Assembly (NCBI RefSeq): GCF_000275825.1
Contig: NZ_JH719942.1
Span: forward strand, 1,490,575 to 1,554,574
Length of the DNA stretch: 64,000 bases
Source: Saprospira grandis DSM 2844
Lineage (GTDB): Bacteria; Bacteroidota; Bacteroidia; Chitinophagales; Saprospiraceae
Direction of reading: 5' to 3'
Below, piece by piece: positions 8,298 to 17,060 of this stretch. Every line of letters starts with the position of its first letter. Positions within the stretch are counted from its first letter, which is position 1. Both the position numbers and the translations under genes were made by a program. The notes under the pieces were generated by a model. It was not told the origin of the DNA. It worked only from the letters and a program-made list of their open reading frames with translations, and did no database searches.

Positions 8298-9554
8298 TTA
8301 GCCTAAGGCTTGTTTTTCCCAATGCAACGCCCCATTTAAAAAGACGGCCTCAATGAGGTCCGAACCAAAGCTATAGGGCAAATAAGCCAAGCTAGGCAGG
8401 GCTTCCGTTAGGAAGAAATTGGCCCTAGCGCCTGGGCGAATACAGCCCAGTTCTTGCTCTAGGTCCATGGCATAGGCCCCATGCAAAGAGGCGGCATTAA
8501 TGGCCTCTTCGGGCAGCATCCGCAGCTGGATACAGGCCAAGGAGCAGACAAAGGGCATTCGGCCCGAGGGGGTGGTACCCGGATTATAATCACTGGCCAA
8601 AACAACAGCGGCTCCCGCCTCAATTAATGCCCTGGCTGGCGTCCGATGATCATCATTCAAAAAGAAGGGGGCCGTTGGCAAGAGGCAAGCTAGGGTATCG
8701 GCTTGGCCCAAGGCCTTCATTTCATCGGCATTGAGGACCTCTAGATGGTCCACAGAGCGAGCCCCAGCCGCTATCGCCGCCTCAATAGCGCCCATAGAAT
8801 TGAACTGATTGCAATGTATTTTGGCCGGCAAGCCATAGGCCTTGCCCGCTTCCATAATCCGCTGCGCTTCCTCCAATGAGAAAAAGCCTTTCTCACAAAA
8901 TACATCGATATAATCGGCCAGTTCTTCTTCGGCAATTTTGGGCAATAGCTGCTCTATTAATAGGTCCATATAGGCCGCTCGGTCTTCTTTGTATTCGGGC
9001 GGCAAAGCATGCGCCCCCAAAAAAGTCGCCTTGATGGGAATGGGTGCCCAGGCTTTGAGCGCCTTAATGACTCGCAGCATTTTGAGCTCGGCCTCATAGC
9101 TCAATCCATATCCACTTTTGATTTCCAAGGCGCCTGTCCCCAAACGCAAAAGGGCCAATAAGCGCTTTTTGGCCTCGGCCAACAACTGCTCCTCGGGCAT
9201 GGCTTGCAAGCGCTTGGCCGAGTTGAGGATGCCGCCCCCCTTGGCCGCTATTTCATGGTAGCTCAATCCCTGAATCCGATAGACAAATTCCTCCTGCCGA
9301 GGGGCGGCAAACACCAAATGGCTATGCGAGTCGCAAAAGCTCGGAAATAGGTCTCTTCCTTGGGCATCATAAACGCTATACCCTTCTTTTTCGGGACAGT
9401 TATGCATGGGACCAAATTCTACAATTCGGTCGCCTTCCAATAGCATGTAGGCATCTTTCAAATAGGGTAATTGGGCCAATTCGGCGCCTCTGCGCAAGGC
9501 GGGTAGCTCTTGCGCCTGCTGCCAAATGCAGCCAATGTTTGTTAGTAATTGCAT
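8298..9554 (-). CDS. hutI: Imidazolonepropionase
   Basis: Protein of 418 residues, the usual length for HutI, in the amidohydrolase superfamily. Metal ligands are visible as H77 and H79 in CDSHSHLVFA, a later His in KIHCNQF, and an Asp in ASDYNPGTTPSG. The EIKSGYGLSYEAELKML motif is typical of HutI. It hydrolyses 4-imidazolone-5-propanoate to N-formimino-L-glutamate, step three of histidine degradation. No other hut gene is present in the window. It stands alone between a terminator and a GC-rich repeat. Confidence 0.95.
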   Translation of the reverse strand: MQLLTNIGCIWQQAQELPALRRGAELAQLPYLKDAYMLLEGDRIVEFGPMHNCPEKEGYSVYDAQGRDLFPSFCDSHSHLVFAAPRQEEFVYRIQGLSYHEIAAKGGGILNSAKRLQAMPEEQLLAEAKKRLLALLRLGTGALEIKSGYGLSYEAELKMLRVIKALKAWAPIPIKATFLGAHALPPEYKEDRAAYMDLLIEQLLPKIAEEELADYIDVFCEKGFFSLEEAQRIMEAGKAYGLPAKIHCNQFNSMGAIEAAIAAGARSVDHLEVLNADEMKALGQADTLACLLPTAPFFLNDDHRTPARALIEAGAAVVLASDYNPGTTPSGRMPFVCSLACIQLRMLPEEAINAASLHGAYAMDLEQELGCIRPGARANFFLTEALPSLAYLPYSFGSDLIEAVFLNGALHWEKQALG

Positions 9555-9587
9555 CTCGTTTTTATTGCTGTTTATCTTGTTTCTTTT

Positions 9588-9738
9588 GGGGCCCGCGGCC
9601 GCCCTGTTCAGGGGGGCGGCCGCCGCTAGGCTTCGCCGCTCGCAGGGCTGCTCGGCCCTGCAGCCCTGCGGGCTTTGGTCTGGCGCTTCGCGCCACGGCT
9701 GCGCAGCGCTGGGCCATTTAGGGCCTGCGGCCCTAGGC
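9588..9738 (+). repeat. GC-rich modular repeat, subfamily A, copy 5
   Basis: Forward copy preceded by TTCTTTT, with the GGGG end facing the hutI start 33 bp away. Its stems are unusually long: GCGGCCGCC pairs with GGCGGCCGC, followed by AGCCC/GGGCT and GGCGC/GCGCC. Confidence 0.85.
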
Positions 9739-9750
9739 TACGCCCCAGCT

Positions 9751-9789
9751 AAAAAAAAACTCCCCCGCAGCCCATGGGCTGCGGGGGAG
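9751..9789 (-). terminator. Intrinsic terminator of the thioredoxin-SPOR gene
   Basis: On the reverse strand a 14-bp perfect stem (CTCCCCCGCAGCCC with its complement, loop AT) is followed by nine T residues. It lies 23 bp beyond the stop codon. Confidence 0.92.
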
Positions 9790-9812
9790 AAGATATTGAA
9801 CTCTGGGCGGTA

Positions 9813-10697
9813 TTACTTAAAATATCGCAAATCTTTAATCAATCCTTTGCGTATTTTCTTTTGCTGCAACACATTCTGAAAGCGTCTGGCGGCTGCCTGG
9901 CTCTCAAATTCACCCAGCAACAGCTGGTAGACCGTTTTGCCTCGCAGCTCATCGACATGCATGAGGATTTTGTGGCCAGGCAGCTGCTTTTGCAGGGCTT
10001 CCGCCTCTAGGGTCCAGTAATTGACTTCTTTATAGACGCCCATCTGCAAAGAAAAGCCTTCTGATTTTTGCCGTTTGAGCTCCACCTCATACAAACCTTT
10101 TCCGCTGGCCGGTATGCCCTGCTCAAAAATAGATAGGTTGCCCGATAAACGAGGCGACTCATTAGTTTTGGCTGGCGATTTTGCAGGCGGCAAAATGGGT
10201 TCTTCTGCAAGTGGTTGCGGGCTTTGCTTGGGCGTTGTGCTGCTGGGCACCGAAGGGCTGCCCTTGGGGCTGCGCACTTCCTCAAAAGCCTTGAGCAAAT
10301 CTGCCGAAGACTGATAGCCCACTAAACGCTTAACCAATTTGCCTTCTTCATTAAAGATGAGTAGGGTCGGCAAGGCTTCTATCTCATATTTTTGGGACCA
10401 CATGACGCCATCAAAATCTTGGACATCCAAGCGCAGGCCCACTACATTTTGGCCCATATAACTGGCCAAGCGGCTATCCTGATAGGTCGAGATATCCATA
10501 TTGCGACAGGCGGCACAATAACTGGCGTCAAAGTCGACAAAATAGAGTTTGTTTTCTGTTTTTGCTTGTTGCTTGGCTGCCGTCCACTCCATTTCAGAAA
10601 AGCTCACTTTAAGCGATTCGGGCTTAAAGAAGGCCAACAAAGGCAGTAGGGCAAAAATAGCCAATAGACTTAGGGCAGTAAGGGTGTATCGTTTCAT
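9813..10697 (-). CDS. Thioredoxin-fold protein fused to a SPOR domain
   Basis: Protein of 294 residues when started at the ATG ending at 10697 (MKRYTLTALS). I chose this start because it places the signal anchor at the N terminus; an in-frame start 66 bp upstream would add a poorly hydrophobic leader. Order: signal or membrane anchor (5-24), thioredoxin fold with active site CAAC (C61, C64; FDASYCAACRNMD), Pro/Ser linker (about 140-190), then a C-terminal SPOR-like domain (about 210-285, SLQMGVYKEVNYWTLEAEAL). SPOR domains bind denuded septal peptidoglycan, which suggests a periplasmic disulfide or thiol enzyme localised at septa. It lies 66 bp downstream of the methyltransferase gene. Confidence 0.85.
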   Translation of the reverse strand: MKRYTLTALSLLAIFALLPLLAFFKPESLKVSFSEMEWTAAKQQAKTENKLYFVDFDASYCAACRNMDISTYQDSRLASYMGQNVVGLRLDVQDFDGVMWSQKYEIEALPTLLIFNEEGKLVKRLVGYQSSADLLKAFEEVRSPKGSPSVPSSTTPKQSPQPLAEEPILPPAKSPAKTNESPRLSGNLSIFEQGIPASGKGLYEVELKRQKSEGFSLQMGVYKEVNYWTLEAEALQKQLPGHKILMHVDELRGKTVYQLLLGEFESQAAARRFQNVLQQKKIRKGLIKDLRYFK

Positions 10698-10763
10698 AAA
10701 AAAGGGTCTGTGCAGAGAAAAATTGTTCTTCCTTAAAGATACAAGTTCAAGAGAAAAAAACAA

Positions 10764-11684
10764 CTACCGACTCCACAAATAGACATGACTGACCGCCAAC
10801 TCTTCTACTGTAAACTGCGAGAAGTTCTGATCTATGGCCACTGTTTTTACTTCTTCGGGCCGGCCAGGGCGATGCTCTTCAGCCAAAAGGGCCAAGCCCA
10901 ACTCTTGATAAAGGCCTAAGTATTGGGGCAGGCGCCAGCGGTTCTGTGGCTGCACCTCATTGTCTATGCGGGCCCATTGTTTGGGCGTAAATTGCAAGAA
11001 ATTATAGATAGTAATATTGGGATCGGCATGCGCAAAATGGTCTGACATATCGACAAAGTGGGACATCAGGCCCTTGGGGTCCAGCAATTGCTGAAAACGC
11101 TGCAAAATCTGTCGTAAGGCCGCAGGATGCACATGCTCAAAGGTGTTATTGGAGTGGATCAGCTGTATAGATTGCTCCTTAAGTTCTCTCAATTCTCGAG
11201 CATCGCCCAAGAGGAAGGACAGCCTTAGTTGGGCCAAAAATGCGGCATCATCTAAATGGCTACTCTCCTTCGCCAAGGCTTGAAGAATGGCCCAGCGCTC
11301 TTCTAAAATGGGCAAACGTGCCCGAACCTCCCCTTCTTTCTCCAGAAATACTTGCAGGCAGCGCTCCCAATGCGCTCGATGCGTCAAGGGATTGAGGTCT
11401 AGGCTACGGACCTGCTCCGCCCCGACCAAAAACAAACTAATGGGCACCACCGGATACCAGCCCGTTCCCAATTCTAAGCTGTGTATACCCTGCAAACTGC
11501 CCGCATATTGCTGATAGGCAGCTATATGTTTTTGTGCATGCTCCAAACGGTCTAGAAAATAAGCATCAGAGAGCTGCACGCCCTTGGTCACATATTTTTG
11601 CATAAGGTAATTGACTTTGTGATCAAAGGGGGCGGGTAAAAAGGAGATCCCTTTTTGGACTACAGCTTTTAGCTTCCAGTTCAT
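10764..11684 (-). CDS. Predicted class I SAM-dependent methyltransferase
   Basis: Protein of 306 residues from the ATG at 11684 (MNWKLKAVVQK); an upstream in-frame ATG at 11741 is possible. A glycine-rich SAM-binding motif appears as LELGTGWYPVVPISLFLVG, followed by an acidic residue at the end of the next strand (VRSLDLNPL). A later motif IHSNNTFEHVHP resembles motif IV/post-I of Methyltransf_11-type enzymes. The substrate is unknown. It is upstream of the thioredoxin-SPOR gene in the same direction. Confidence 0.72.
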   Translation of the reverse strand: MNWKLKAVVQKGISFLPAPFDHKVNYLMQKYVTKGVQLSDAYFLDRLEHAQKHIAAYQQYAGSLQGIHSLELGTGWYPVVPISLFLVGAEQVRSLDLNPLTHRAHWERCLQVFLEKEGEVRARLPILEERWAILQALAKESSHLDDAAFLAQLRLSFLLGDARELRELKEQSIQLIHSNNTFEHVHPAALRQILQRFQQLLDPKGLMSHFVDMSDHFAHADPNITIYNFLQFTPKQWARIDNEVQPQNRWRLPQYLGLYQELGLALLAEEHRPGRPEEVKTVAIDQNFSQFTVEELAVSHVYLWSR

Positions 11685-11905
11685 TTTTATGACTTTAGTT
11701 TTCGGGCCAAAGATAAGATAAGATAGAACAGAGACGTACAAAAAGCTATAGAAGATGGAAATTTTGCCCAGATTTAAACCTTGCTATGGGCCTAGCGTCT
11801 TTAGGGCAGATGAAGCAACTTGAGCTTGCTTTTATCTTCTTTGTTTTGGAAGCAAGGAGTTGGTTGTGGAGGCCAGCTCCTTTTTTTTTGGGGGGACTGT
11901 TCAAC

Positions 11906-12390
11906 GTTTTGATGGGCTGTTTGATCTCTGTCAAATAGGGCATAAAAGTTTTGATGAGGTGTTTGATCTCTATCAAATAGGGCATAAAAGTTTTGATGGG
12001 CTGTTTGATATCTGTCAAATAGGGCATAAAAGTTTTGATGGGGTATTTTGCATCTGCAGAATAGGGCATAAAAGTTTTGATAGGCTGTTTTGCATCTGCA
12101 GAATAGGGCATAAAGGTTTTGATGGGCTGTTTTGCATCTGCAGAATAGGACATAAAGGTTTTGATGAGGTGTTTTGCATCTGCAGAATAGGGCATAAAGG
12201 TTTTGATGAGGTGTTTTGCATCTGCAGAATAGGACATAAAGGTTTTGATGAGGTGTTTTGCATCTGCAGAATAGGGCATAAAGGTTTTGATGAGGTGTTT
12301 TGCATCTGCAGAATAGGGCATAAAGGTTTTGATGAGGTGTTTTGCATCTGCAGAATAGGGCATAAAGGTTTTGATGGGCTATTTGATCTT
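11906..12390. repeat. 42-bp tandem repeat array, 11 full units plus a partial
   Basis: Units start with GTTTTGATG at 11906, 11948, 11990 and then every 42 bp to 12326, with a partial unit from 12368. Units 1-3 carry a TTTGA...TCAAA inverted repeat. Units 4-11 carry a TTTTGCATCTGCAGAATA core instead. Units 9-11 are identical, which points to recent expansion from that side. On the reverse strand each unit would read MPYSADAKHLIKTF, but the open frames are a trivial result of the period and I do not call a gene. Confidence 0.9.
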
Positions 12391-12399
12391 TGGCCATGG

Positions 12400-12697
12400 C
12401 GGCTTTTAAGCTGCAGGCCAAGGGGTGGCCAAAATCTAGCTTAGTGGTTCCGAAATTGGCTGCGGGTTTCAACCTGCAGCTATGGCCGAAGGCCAAACGG
12501 CCTAGCGATGCGGCGGGGTGGCCGTCAGGCCAGACCGAGCCAGCTTGCTGGCGACAACAAGGCTGAAAGCCGCAGTTCGATGACCGAAGGGAATAACGGC
12601 CGAGCAGACCTGCGAGCCCCAAAGCGACAACAAGCCCTTTAGGGCGCAGTTCGACGACCAAAGGGAGTAACCGCCGCAGCTTTGCTGCGGAGGCCCC
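12400..12697 (-). repeat. Long composite GC-rich repeat, copy 6 (subfamily A plus module C)
   Basis: Reverse copy. From 12697 down it holds the GGCCCC end, a GCCGCAGC/GCTGCGG stem, module C twice (12617-12672, and a variant at 12557-12602), the conserved GAGCAGACCTGCGAG linker, the GGCCTAGCGATG linker (12499-12510) and then an extension with a long stem (about 12459-12481). A related extension follows copy 14 at 40500-40615. The GGCCCC end touches the A-tract of the TonB-receptor terminator. Confidence 0.82.
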
Positions 12698-12734
12698 AAA
12701 AAAAAAGCCCCTATTCTTAGGCAGAATAGAGGCT
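12698..12734 (-). terminator. Intrinsic terminator of the TonB-dependent receptor gene
   Basis: On the reverse strand AGCCTCTATTC pairs with GAATAGGGGCT (one G-U pair) and is followed by nine T residues. The T-tract runs directly into the GGGGCC end of repeat copy 6. Confidence 0.88.
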
Positions 12735-12756
12735 ATAAAATATATGTGTCAGGAGA

Positions 12757-15405
12757 CTAGAAATCGAAATCTAGTCGTAGAGTAAAGTTGGCGGGAGCGG
12801 CTACTAGAGCTGGGCGCAGGGTATACTCTTGGTTGAGCAAGTTTTTGCCTACGACTGAGATCTTAGCGCCCCATTTTTCTTCACCTTCAGCATTTTTGAA
12901 AGCGTGGCGGTAGCCAATACGGGCGCTGAGGTTCACATATTCGCCACTATTAACGTGTTCACGGTAGCGGCCAATACCGAAGACATCAGCGGGGCCATAG
13001 CGTTCATAATCATTATCCGAGAAAACGAGATCTTGGAAAACGCGGTCGATAGCGAGCATACTACTGCTAGCGTTTACAGAGAGTCCGACTGAGAGGTTAT
13101 TTTCTTTGAGGAAAAAGGCTTCGGCATCGAACTTAATAGTATGGCGGGCGCGGTACTTAAGGATATTGGTGGTATCGTTAGAGCTGAGGAGTTGTTGGCG
13201 TTCGTCAAAATCTTGGAAGCGGGGATCGAGGAACGTATAGCCAGCGAGGAGGTTCATATCTACGCCAGCGATTTTTCCGGTACCCATTACGCTAAATTCT
13301 GCACCACGGATGCTCGTATTTCCGATATTGGCTGATTGGAAAAAGACGGGAGTTGATCCGTCATTTGCCCCTCCTAATGTAATTCTGTTAATAGCCGCAG
13401 TATCTCCGCCACCAAAAGAGAACTCCATCATATTCTGGTATTGGGTCCAGAAGAAAGAGACATCAACAAAGCCCTTCCAGTTAGAAGTAATCATGAATCC
13501 TTGTTTGATCCCGAGTTCGGCAGACCAGCCAGTTTCAGATTCTAGTTCTGGGTTGGCGCGGATTTCGAGGCCTAGGCCTGCGGGGTCACCGACAAAAGTA
13601 GTGATATATCGTTCGGCGATTGTGGGATAGCGGTAACCTTGTCCCCAAGAGGCGCGAAGGAAAGTAAAGGGAGTCAGCTCATAGTTTACTCCAGCGCGGA
13701 AAACGGGTTTAGCTTCCACAGAACTAGGTTCGGGGTTCTCAATTTTGGGTTGAGAGACCGAAACTAGGATAGAGTCGGGGCTTGTAATGGCATTGCGTTC
13801 GATACGGGCGCCGAAAGAGAAATTGAGTTTACTATCGCCAAACTCATCGGTAAGGAAGCCCTTATCGAGTTGGACATAGGCGGCATAATTAGAGATATCG
13901 TATTCGGCATTACCATAGAGTTGAGATTGGGCGGCAGAATACTGGCCAACTAGGCCAGCCACCATTTTGAGGCCTTGTAATTGTTTGAACTCTCTTTGGA
14001 ACTGGTACTCGCCATAGTAGAGCGTAGAGCTATTACTTTGGTTATTGCCATTCTCATTATTGATATAATAGATACGAGTTTGTAGGCGGTGGCGATTTCC
14101 TTTGCGATCAAAATAAGTGAGGTAGGGATCGACATTTATCCGAGAGGTTACTGATTCGGTCACAGAACCTGGGTAAGTAACTAAAGAGGCATTATCTATA
14201 TATCGTCTTTCTCTGGCTAGGAGATAATAATTCGAGTTATTCCAGAGGAAGAAAGAAGAAGAGTTTCCAAAATTCACATTGATATTTGCGCCAACATTGA
14301 GGCTATCGGTAAAGCGGTAGCGGATATTAGCGTTGGCTCTGAGTTTGCGTTCATATTCTCCAGCTAGGTAAGAATCTTTATAGAAACCGTTGGCCCCTAG
14401 CGTCAGGTCGAGTTTACCAATTTTGCGGCGGTGGGCCAAAGAGGCGCCAAACTCGATCGGTTTGCGGTAGCCACGGGGGCCGGCTAGCCATTGGGGGGTA
14501 AAAGTTGTATCATAATAAGACGCTCCACCATCATCGGTAAGGCTAGCAGAGATAGAATCTTGGGCCCACCAAGCTTGGCCAGAGACTTCCACCATTGTGT
14601 CTGGATTATATACAGAAGGAATTTTTCTGCTGCTAGGTTGAACAAAAGAAGTTTGGAAGAGCGAGAACTTCGTCATGGGTTTAGCTTTGGCGTAGGCCGT
14701 GCGGATATTGATAATTCCGTTTAGGGCCGAAGAGCCATAGAGGGCAGAGGCGGCTCCTTTGAGGACCTCAATTTGCTCAATATTTTCTACGGGGATATCT
14801 CTCCAGTTGGCAAAGCCGGCATCGGCAGACATAAAGGGGAGATCATCTACGAGGATAAGCACGCGGCTACCGGCTCCATAAGAATAGCCAGAGCCCCCGC
14901 GGATATTGGCTTGGCCGTCTACTACCGTAACGCCAGGCACCTTATCGACCACCTCATCTACCTTTGTAGCGTTGGTATTATCGACCAAAGTGGGTTTTAC
15001 CACATCAATAGAGACGGTATTTTTGGCCAGTTGCGTTCCGGCCTTAGAGCCCGTTACGGTAACCGTTTTCATGATATTATCCTCCTCTTTCATTTCCACA
15101 TTGATCTCTTTAGTTTCGCCAGCGGCTAATTCCAGATCAAAAGCCTGATCGGCTAGGCCGATATAAGAGACCGTCATTTTATAGGTTCCGGCATCTACAG
15201 AGATCATATATTCTCCAGAAAGCACATTGGCCCCGGCGCCGGTAACTAACTTACCCTCAGTATCGAGGATCCGGAGGGTAGCTGGAAGGGGTTCTTTAGA
15301 GTTGGCATCAGTAACAACGCCCTTTACCGTGGCTTTTTGCCCATAGGCCCAGCTAGTCAGCAAACTGAGTAGCAGGCAAAGGCCCAATACGTTAAAGTTT
15401 TTCAT
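12757..15405 (-). CDS. TonB-dependent outer-membrane receptor
   Basis: Protein of 882 residues. A signal peptide (ending SWAYGQ) is followed by a carboxypeptidase-regulatory-like domain (about 24-110, KATVKGVVTDANSKEPLPAT), a plug domain (about 115-230, including VPGVTVVDGQANIRGGSGYS and EVLKGAASALYGSSALNGII), and a 22-strand barrel ending FTLRLDFDF. It is a CirA/FepA-like receptor that imports a ligand across the outer membrane using TonB energy. There is no SusD-like partner next to it, so it is not a SusC pair. The ligand is unknown. A TAAATTTG promoter motif lies about 55 bp upstream and a terminator follows, so it is probably monocistronic. Confidence 0.93.
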   Translation of the reverse strand: MKNFNVLGLCLLLSLLTSWAYGQKATVKGVVTDANSKEPLPATLRILDTEGKLVTGAGANVLSGEYMISVDAGTYKMTVSYIGLADQAFDLELAAGETKEINVEMKEEDNIMKTVTVTGSKAGTQLAKNTVSIDVVKPTLVDNTNATKVDEVVDKVPGVTVVDGQANIRGGSGYSYGAGSRVLILVDDLPFMSADAGFANWRDIPVENIEQIEVLKGAASALYGSSALNGIINIRTAYAKAKPMTKFSLFQTSFVQPSSRKIPSVYNPDTMVEVSGQAWWAQDSISASLTDDGGASYYDTTFTPQWLAGPRGYRKPIEFGASLAHRRKIGKLDLTLGANGFYKDSYLAGEYERKLRANANIRYRFTDSLNVGANINVNFGNSSSFFLWNNSNYYLLARERRYIDNASLVTYPGSVTESVTSRINVDPYLTYFDRKGNRHRLQTRIYYINNENGNNQSNSSTLYYGEYQFQREFKQLQGLKMVAGLVGQYSAAQSQLYGNAEYDISNYAAYVQLDKGFLTDEFGDSKLNFSFGARIERNAITSPDSILVSVSQPKIENPEPSSVEAKPVFRAGVNYELTPFTFLRASWGQGYRYPTIAERYITTFVGDPAGLGLEIRANPELESETGWSAELGIKQGFMITSNWKGFVDVSFFWTQYQNMMEFSFGGGDTAAINRITLGGANDGSTPVFFQSANIGNTSIRGAEFSVMGTGKIAGVDMNLLAGYTFLDPRFQDFDERQQLLSSNDTTNILKYRARHTIKFDAEAFFLKENNLSVGLSVNASSSMLAIDRVFQDLVFSDNDYERYGPADVFGIGRYREHVNSGEYVNLSARIGYRHAFKNAEGEEKWGAKISVVGKNLLNQEYTLRPALVAAPANFTLRLDFDF

Positions 15406-15458
15406 TTCATCAAGTTTTAAAGTATATTTTGGATGTTCTGCATTTAGCGAAATGCCGA

Positions 15459-15466
15459 CAAATTTA
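15459..15466 (-). promoter_or_regulatory. Candidate -7 promoter element of the TonB receptor
   Basis: The reverse strand reads TAAATTTG, matching the Bacteroidota -7 consensus TAnnTTTG. It would give a leader of roughly 45 nt before the ATG at 15405. No clear -33 TTTG was found. Confidence 0.5.
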
Positions 15467-15723
15467 AGGCAAATAAACTAATTTCTAGGTAGATGTATAA
15501 CTTTCTTCTATTTGGCGCTTCTCTTCTTATTTATTTTGGATAGGCATAGGCTGGCCAAACAAAAGTAGGGGAACGGATAAAAAAACCTTTGCTTCTAAAA
15601 TTAAATGGGTAAAAAGGGGGGGAACTTCTGCCAAAATGAGCCATTTAGCCTCATTTTCCTTAGCTTGCTCTAGTTGCGGGCTTAAAAAAACTAAGGAAAA
15701 AGATTTTGTTTGCCGATAATCTT

Positions 15724-15731
15724 TAACTTTG
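15724..15731 (+). promoter_or_regulatory. Candidate -7 promoter element of the 15785 gene
   Basis: TAACTTTG matches TAnnTTTG and lies 53 bp before the ATG. TTTG sequences occur 12-16 bp upstream, slightly too close for an ideal -33 element. The remainder of the 379-bp divergent interval shows nothing else recognisable. Confidence 0.55.
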
Positions 15732-15784
15732 TAGGCCTAACAAGCATTCTGACACCAAAATTATGAACCTTTAAATTTCATCTA

Positions 15785-16810
15785 ATGAAAGGACTACAAC
15801 TCACTCTTTTTTTGGCCCTATCACTTTTTGTTGGCCAACAACTTTTTGCTCAAGCGACTACTACTTGTAATAACAGAACTGCTCCCGAGGTACAAACTGG
15901 TATGAATAGTTATGAGGTGGGCGGTACGGTTTGGACCCCGGCTCCTCCTATGAGTGTACAGGGCGTTGGTTTTGCCAATGTAGAGTACCTCATCGTGAAG
16001 AAGGGAACCTGTGCCCTAGATAGCGCTCGTACAACCTGCGATACCACCAATGGCGGTGGCGATGTGATCATTGGTACCGATGCTGATGGTATCTTGGATC
16101 CTGCAACTCTTGGCCGCTATGGCGTAACGGTTGCTCCTGGCGATACCTTTGGTATGATTGCTATTGGATATGATATGGGGCAAGTACAAACACTCCTAGA
16201 TAGTATTCTAAATGGACAATCTGCCCCCCCCTTCGTCAACCCTTGTTGTGATATTTTTAACCTTAGTGACGCTACAAGAGGTTTTTGCGATACACTTAGT
16301 AATCTAGGTATTACCTCTGTGAATGATATCAACACTCTTAGTGACGTATTGACTGTTTTTGACGCCTTTACTGATGCGCAGCTTTCTGCTCCTGCTTTGA
16401 TTTCTTATATGAACCTTGTGAACAGCTATGCTACTACAGTAAATGATGTTGAATGTGGCGACCTTACAGACAACGTACTTATCTGCTACGGCCTGAATCC
16501 TTCTCAGGCCCACTACTACCGCACATCTACTACTGTAGCCACTACGCATATTGATGGCCTCAATGCCTTTAGCGTATTCCCTAATCCTGCCGCTGGCGAT
16601 GTACAATTGTTCCTCGACCTTCAGGAAGAACAGGATCTACAGATCAATATCTACAATAGCTTGGGCCAACGCCTACACAGCCAAAACCTAGGCCAGCAAA
16701 TGGGCCAACAGCAATTCCAATTGCCTACTGCTCAGTTTGCTGCAGGAATCTACCTCATCGAAATCAACAATGGCAGCGCTTCTAGCACACAGAAAGTTAT
16801 CTTGCGCTAA
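15785..16810 (+). CDS. Secreted protein with T9SS C-terminal sorting domain
   Basis: Protein of 341 residues. A signal peptide (ending QQLFAQ) is followed by a cysteine-containing body I do not recognise, then a type A T9SS sorting domain over the last 80 residues (FSVFPNPAAGDVQLFLD, IYNSLGQRL, GIYLIEINNG, KVILR). By family knowledge the sorting domain directs export across the outer membrane and is cleaved, usually with anchoring to A-LPS. Cysteine pairs (for example PCCDIF) suggest disulfides. It has its own promoter motif and terminator. Confidence 0.85.
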   Translation: MKGLQLTLFLALSLFVGQQLFAQATTTCNNRTAPEVQTGMNSYEVGGTVWTPAPPMSVQGVGFANVEYLIVKKGTCALDSARTTCDTTNGGGDVIIGTDADGILDPATLGRYGVTVAPGDTFGMIAIGYDMGQVQTLLDSILNGQSAPPFVNPCCDIFNLSDATRGFCDTLSNLGITSVNDINTLSDVLTVFDAFTDAQLSAPALISYMNLVNSYATTVNDVECGDLTDNVLICYGLNPSQAHYYRTSTTVATTHIDGLNAFSVFPNPAAGDVQLFLDLQEEQDLQINIYNSLGQRLHSQNLGQQMGQQQFQLPTAQFAAGIYLIEINNGSASSTQKVILR

Positions 16811-16837
16811 TTTGCCGCTATTAGGAATATTATCATA

Positions 16838-16890
16838 AAAGACTATTTGAGAAGGCTAGCTAATTAGCTTCTTTAATAGTCTTTTTTTTT
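16838..16890 (+). terminator. Intrinsic terminator of the 15785 gene
   Basis: AAAGACTATT pairs with AATAGTCTTT, with a second inner stem (AGAAGGCTA with TAGCTTCTT, G-U pairs). A run of T residues ends at 16890, and the GGGG of repeat copy 7 begins at 16891. Confidence 0.88.
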
Positions 16891-17010
16891 GGGGCCTCCG
16901 CTGCGGCTTCGCCTTGCGGCGCTACGTTACAGGGCTCGCAGGTCTGCTCGGCCCTTCAGCGCTAAAGCGCTTCGGTCTGGCCTGCGGCCCCCCTTCCACA
17001 TCGCTAGGCC
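16891..17010 (+). repeat. GC-rich modular repeat, subfamily A, copy 7
   Basis: Well-preserved forward copy: GGGGCCTCC, a GC-rich first stem, GGGCTCGCAGGTCTGCTCGG, variable stem AGCGC/GCGCT, GGTCTG, stem GGCC-TGC-GGCC and CATCGCTAGGCC. It abuts the terminator T-tract directly. Confidence 0.9.
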
Positions 17011-17060
17011 GATTAGCTCCCGGCCCATATATTTAGCTAATCAATTAAACTATTATAATT

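Larger units (their letters stand above)
11746..12756. other. Gene-free region holding the 42-bp array and a long GC-rich repeat
   Basis: No convincing gene lies in these 1011 bp. Several frames stay open on both strands, but only because the repeat period of 42 bp is a multiple of three. The stretch 11746-11905 contains a poly-T/G run (11880-11895) and GGGGGACTGTTC, which recurs at 40832-40843 near the related locus. Confidence 0.7.

Noticed and set aside
11906-12390. The regular array could be a CRISPR
   Set aside because: The whole 42-bp unit repeats with only a few substitutions; there are no unique spacers, no leader and no cas gene nearby.
11746-12661. Long open frames over the 42-bp array on both strands
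   Set aside because: The period is a multiple of three, so several frames stay open by necessity. Codon use is unlike neighbouring genes and no promoter motif was found. A repeat protein is not fully excluded.
12757-15405. SusC-type receptor of a polysaccharide utilisation locus
   Set aside because: No SusD-like lipoprotein or glycan-degrading enzyme lies next to it; the sequence fits a general TonB receptor.
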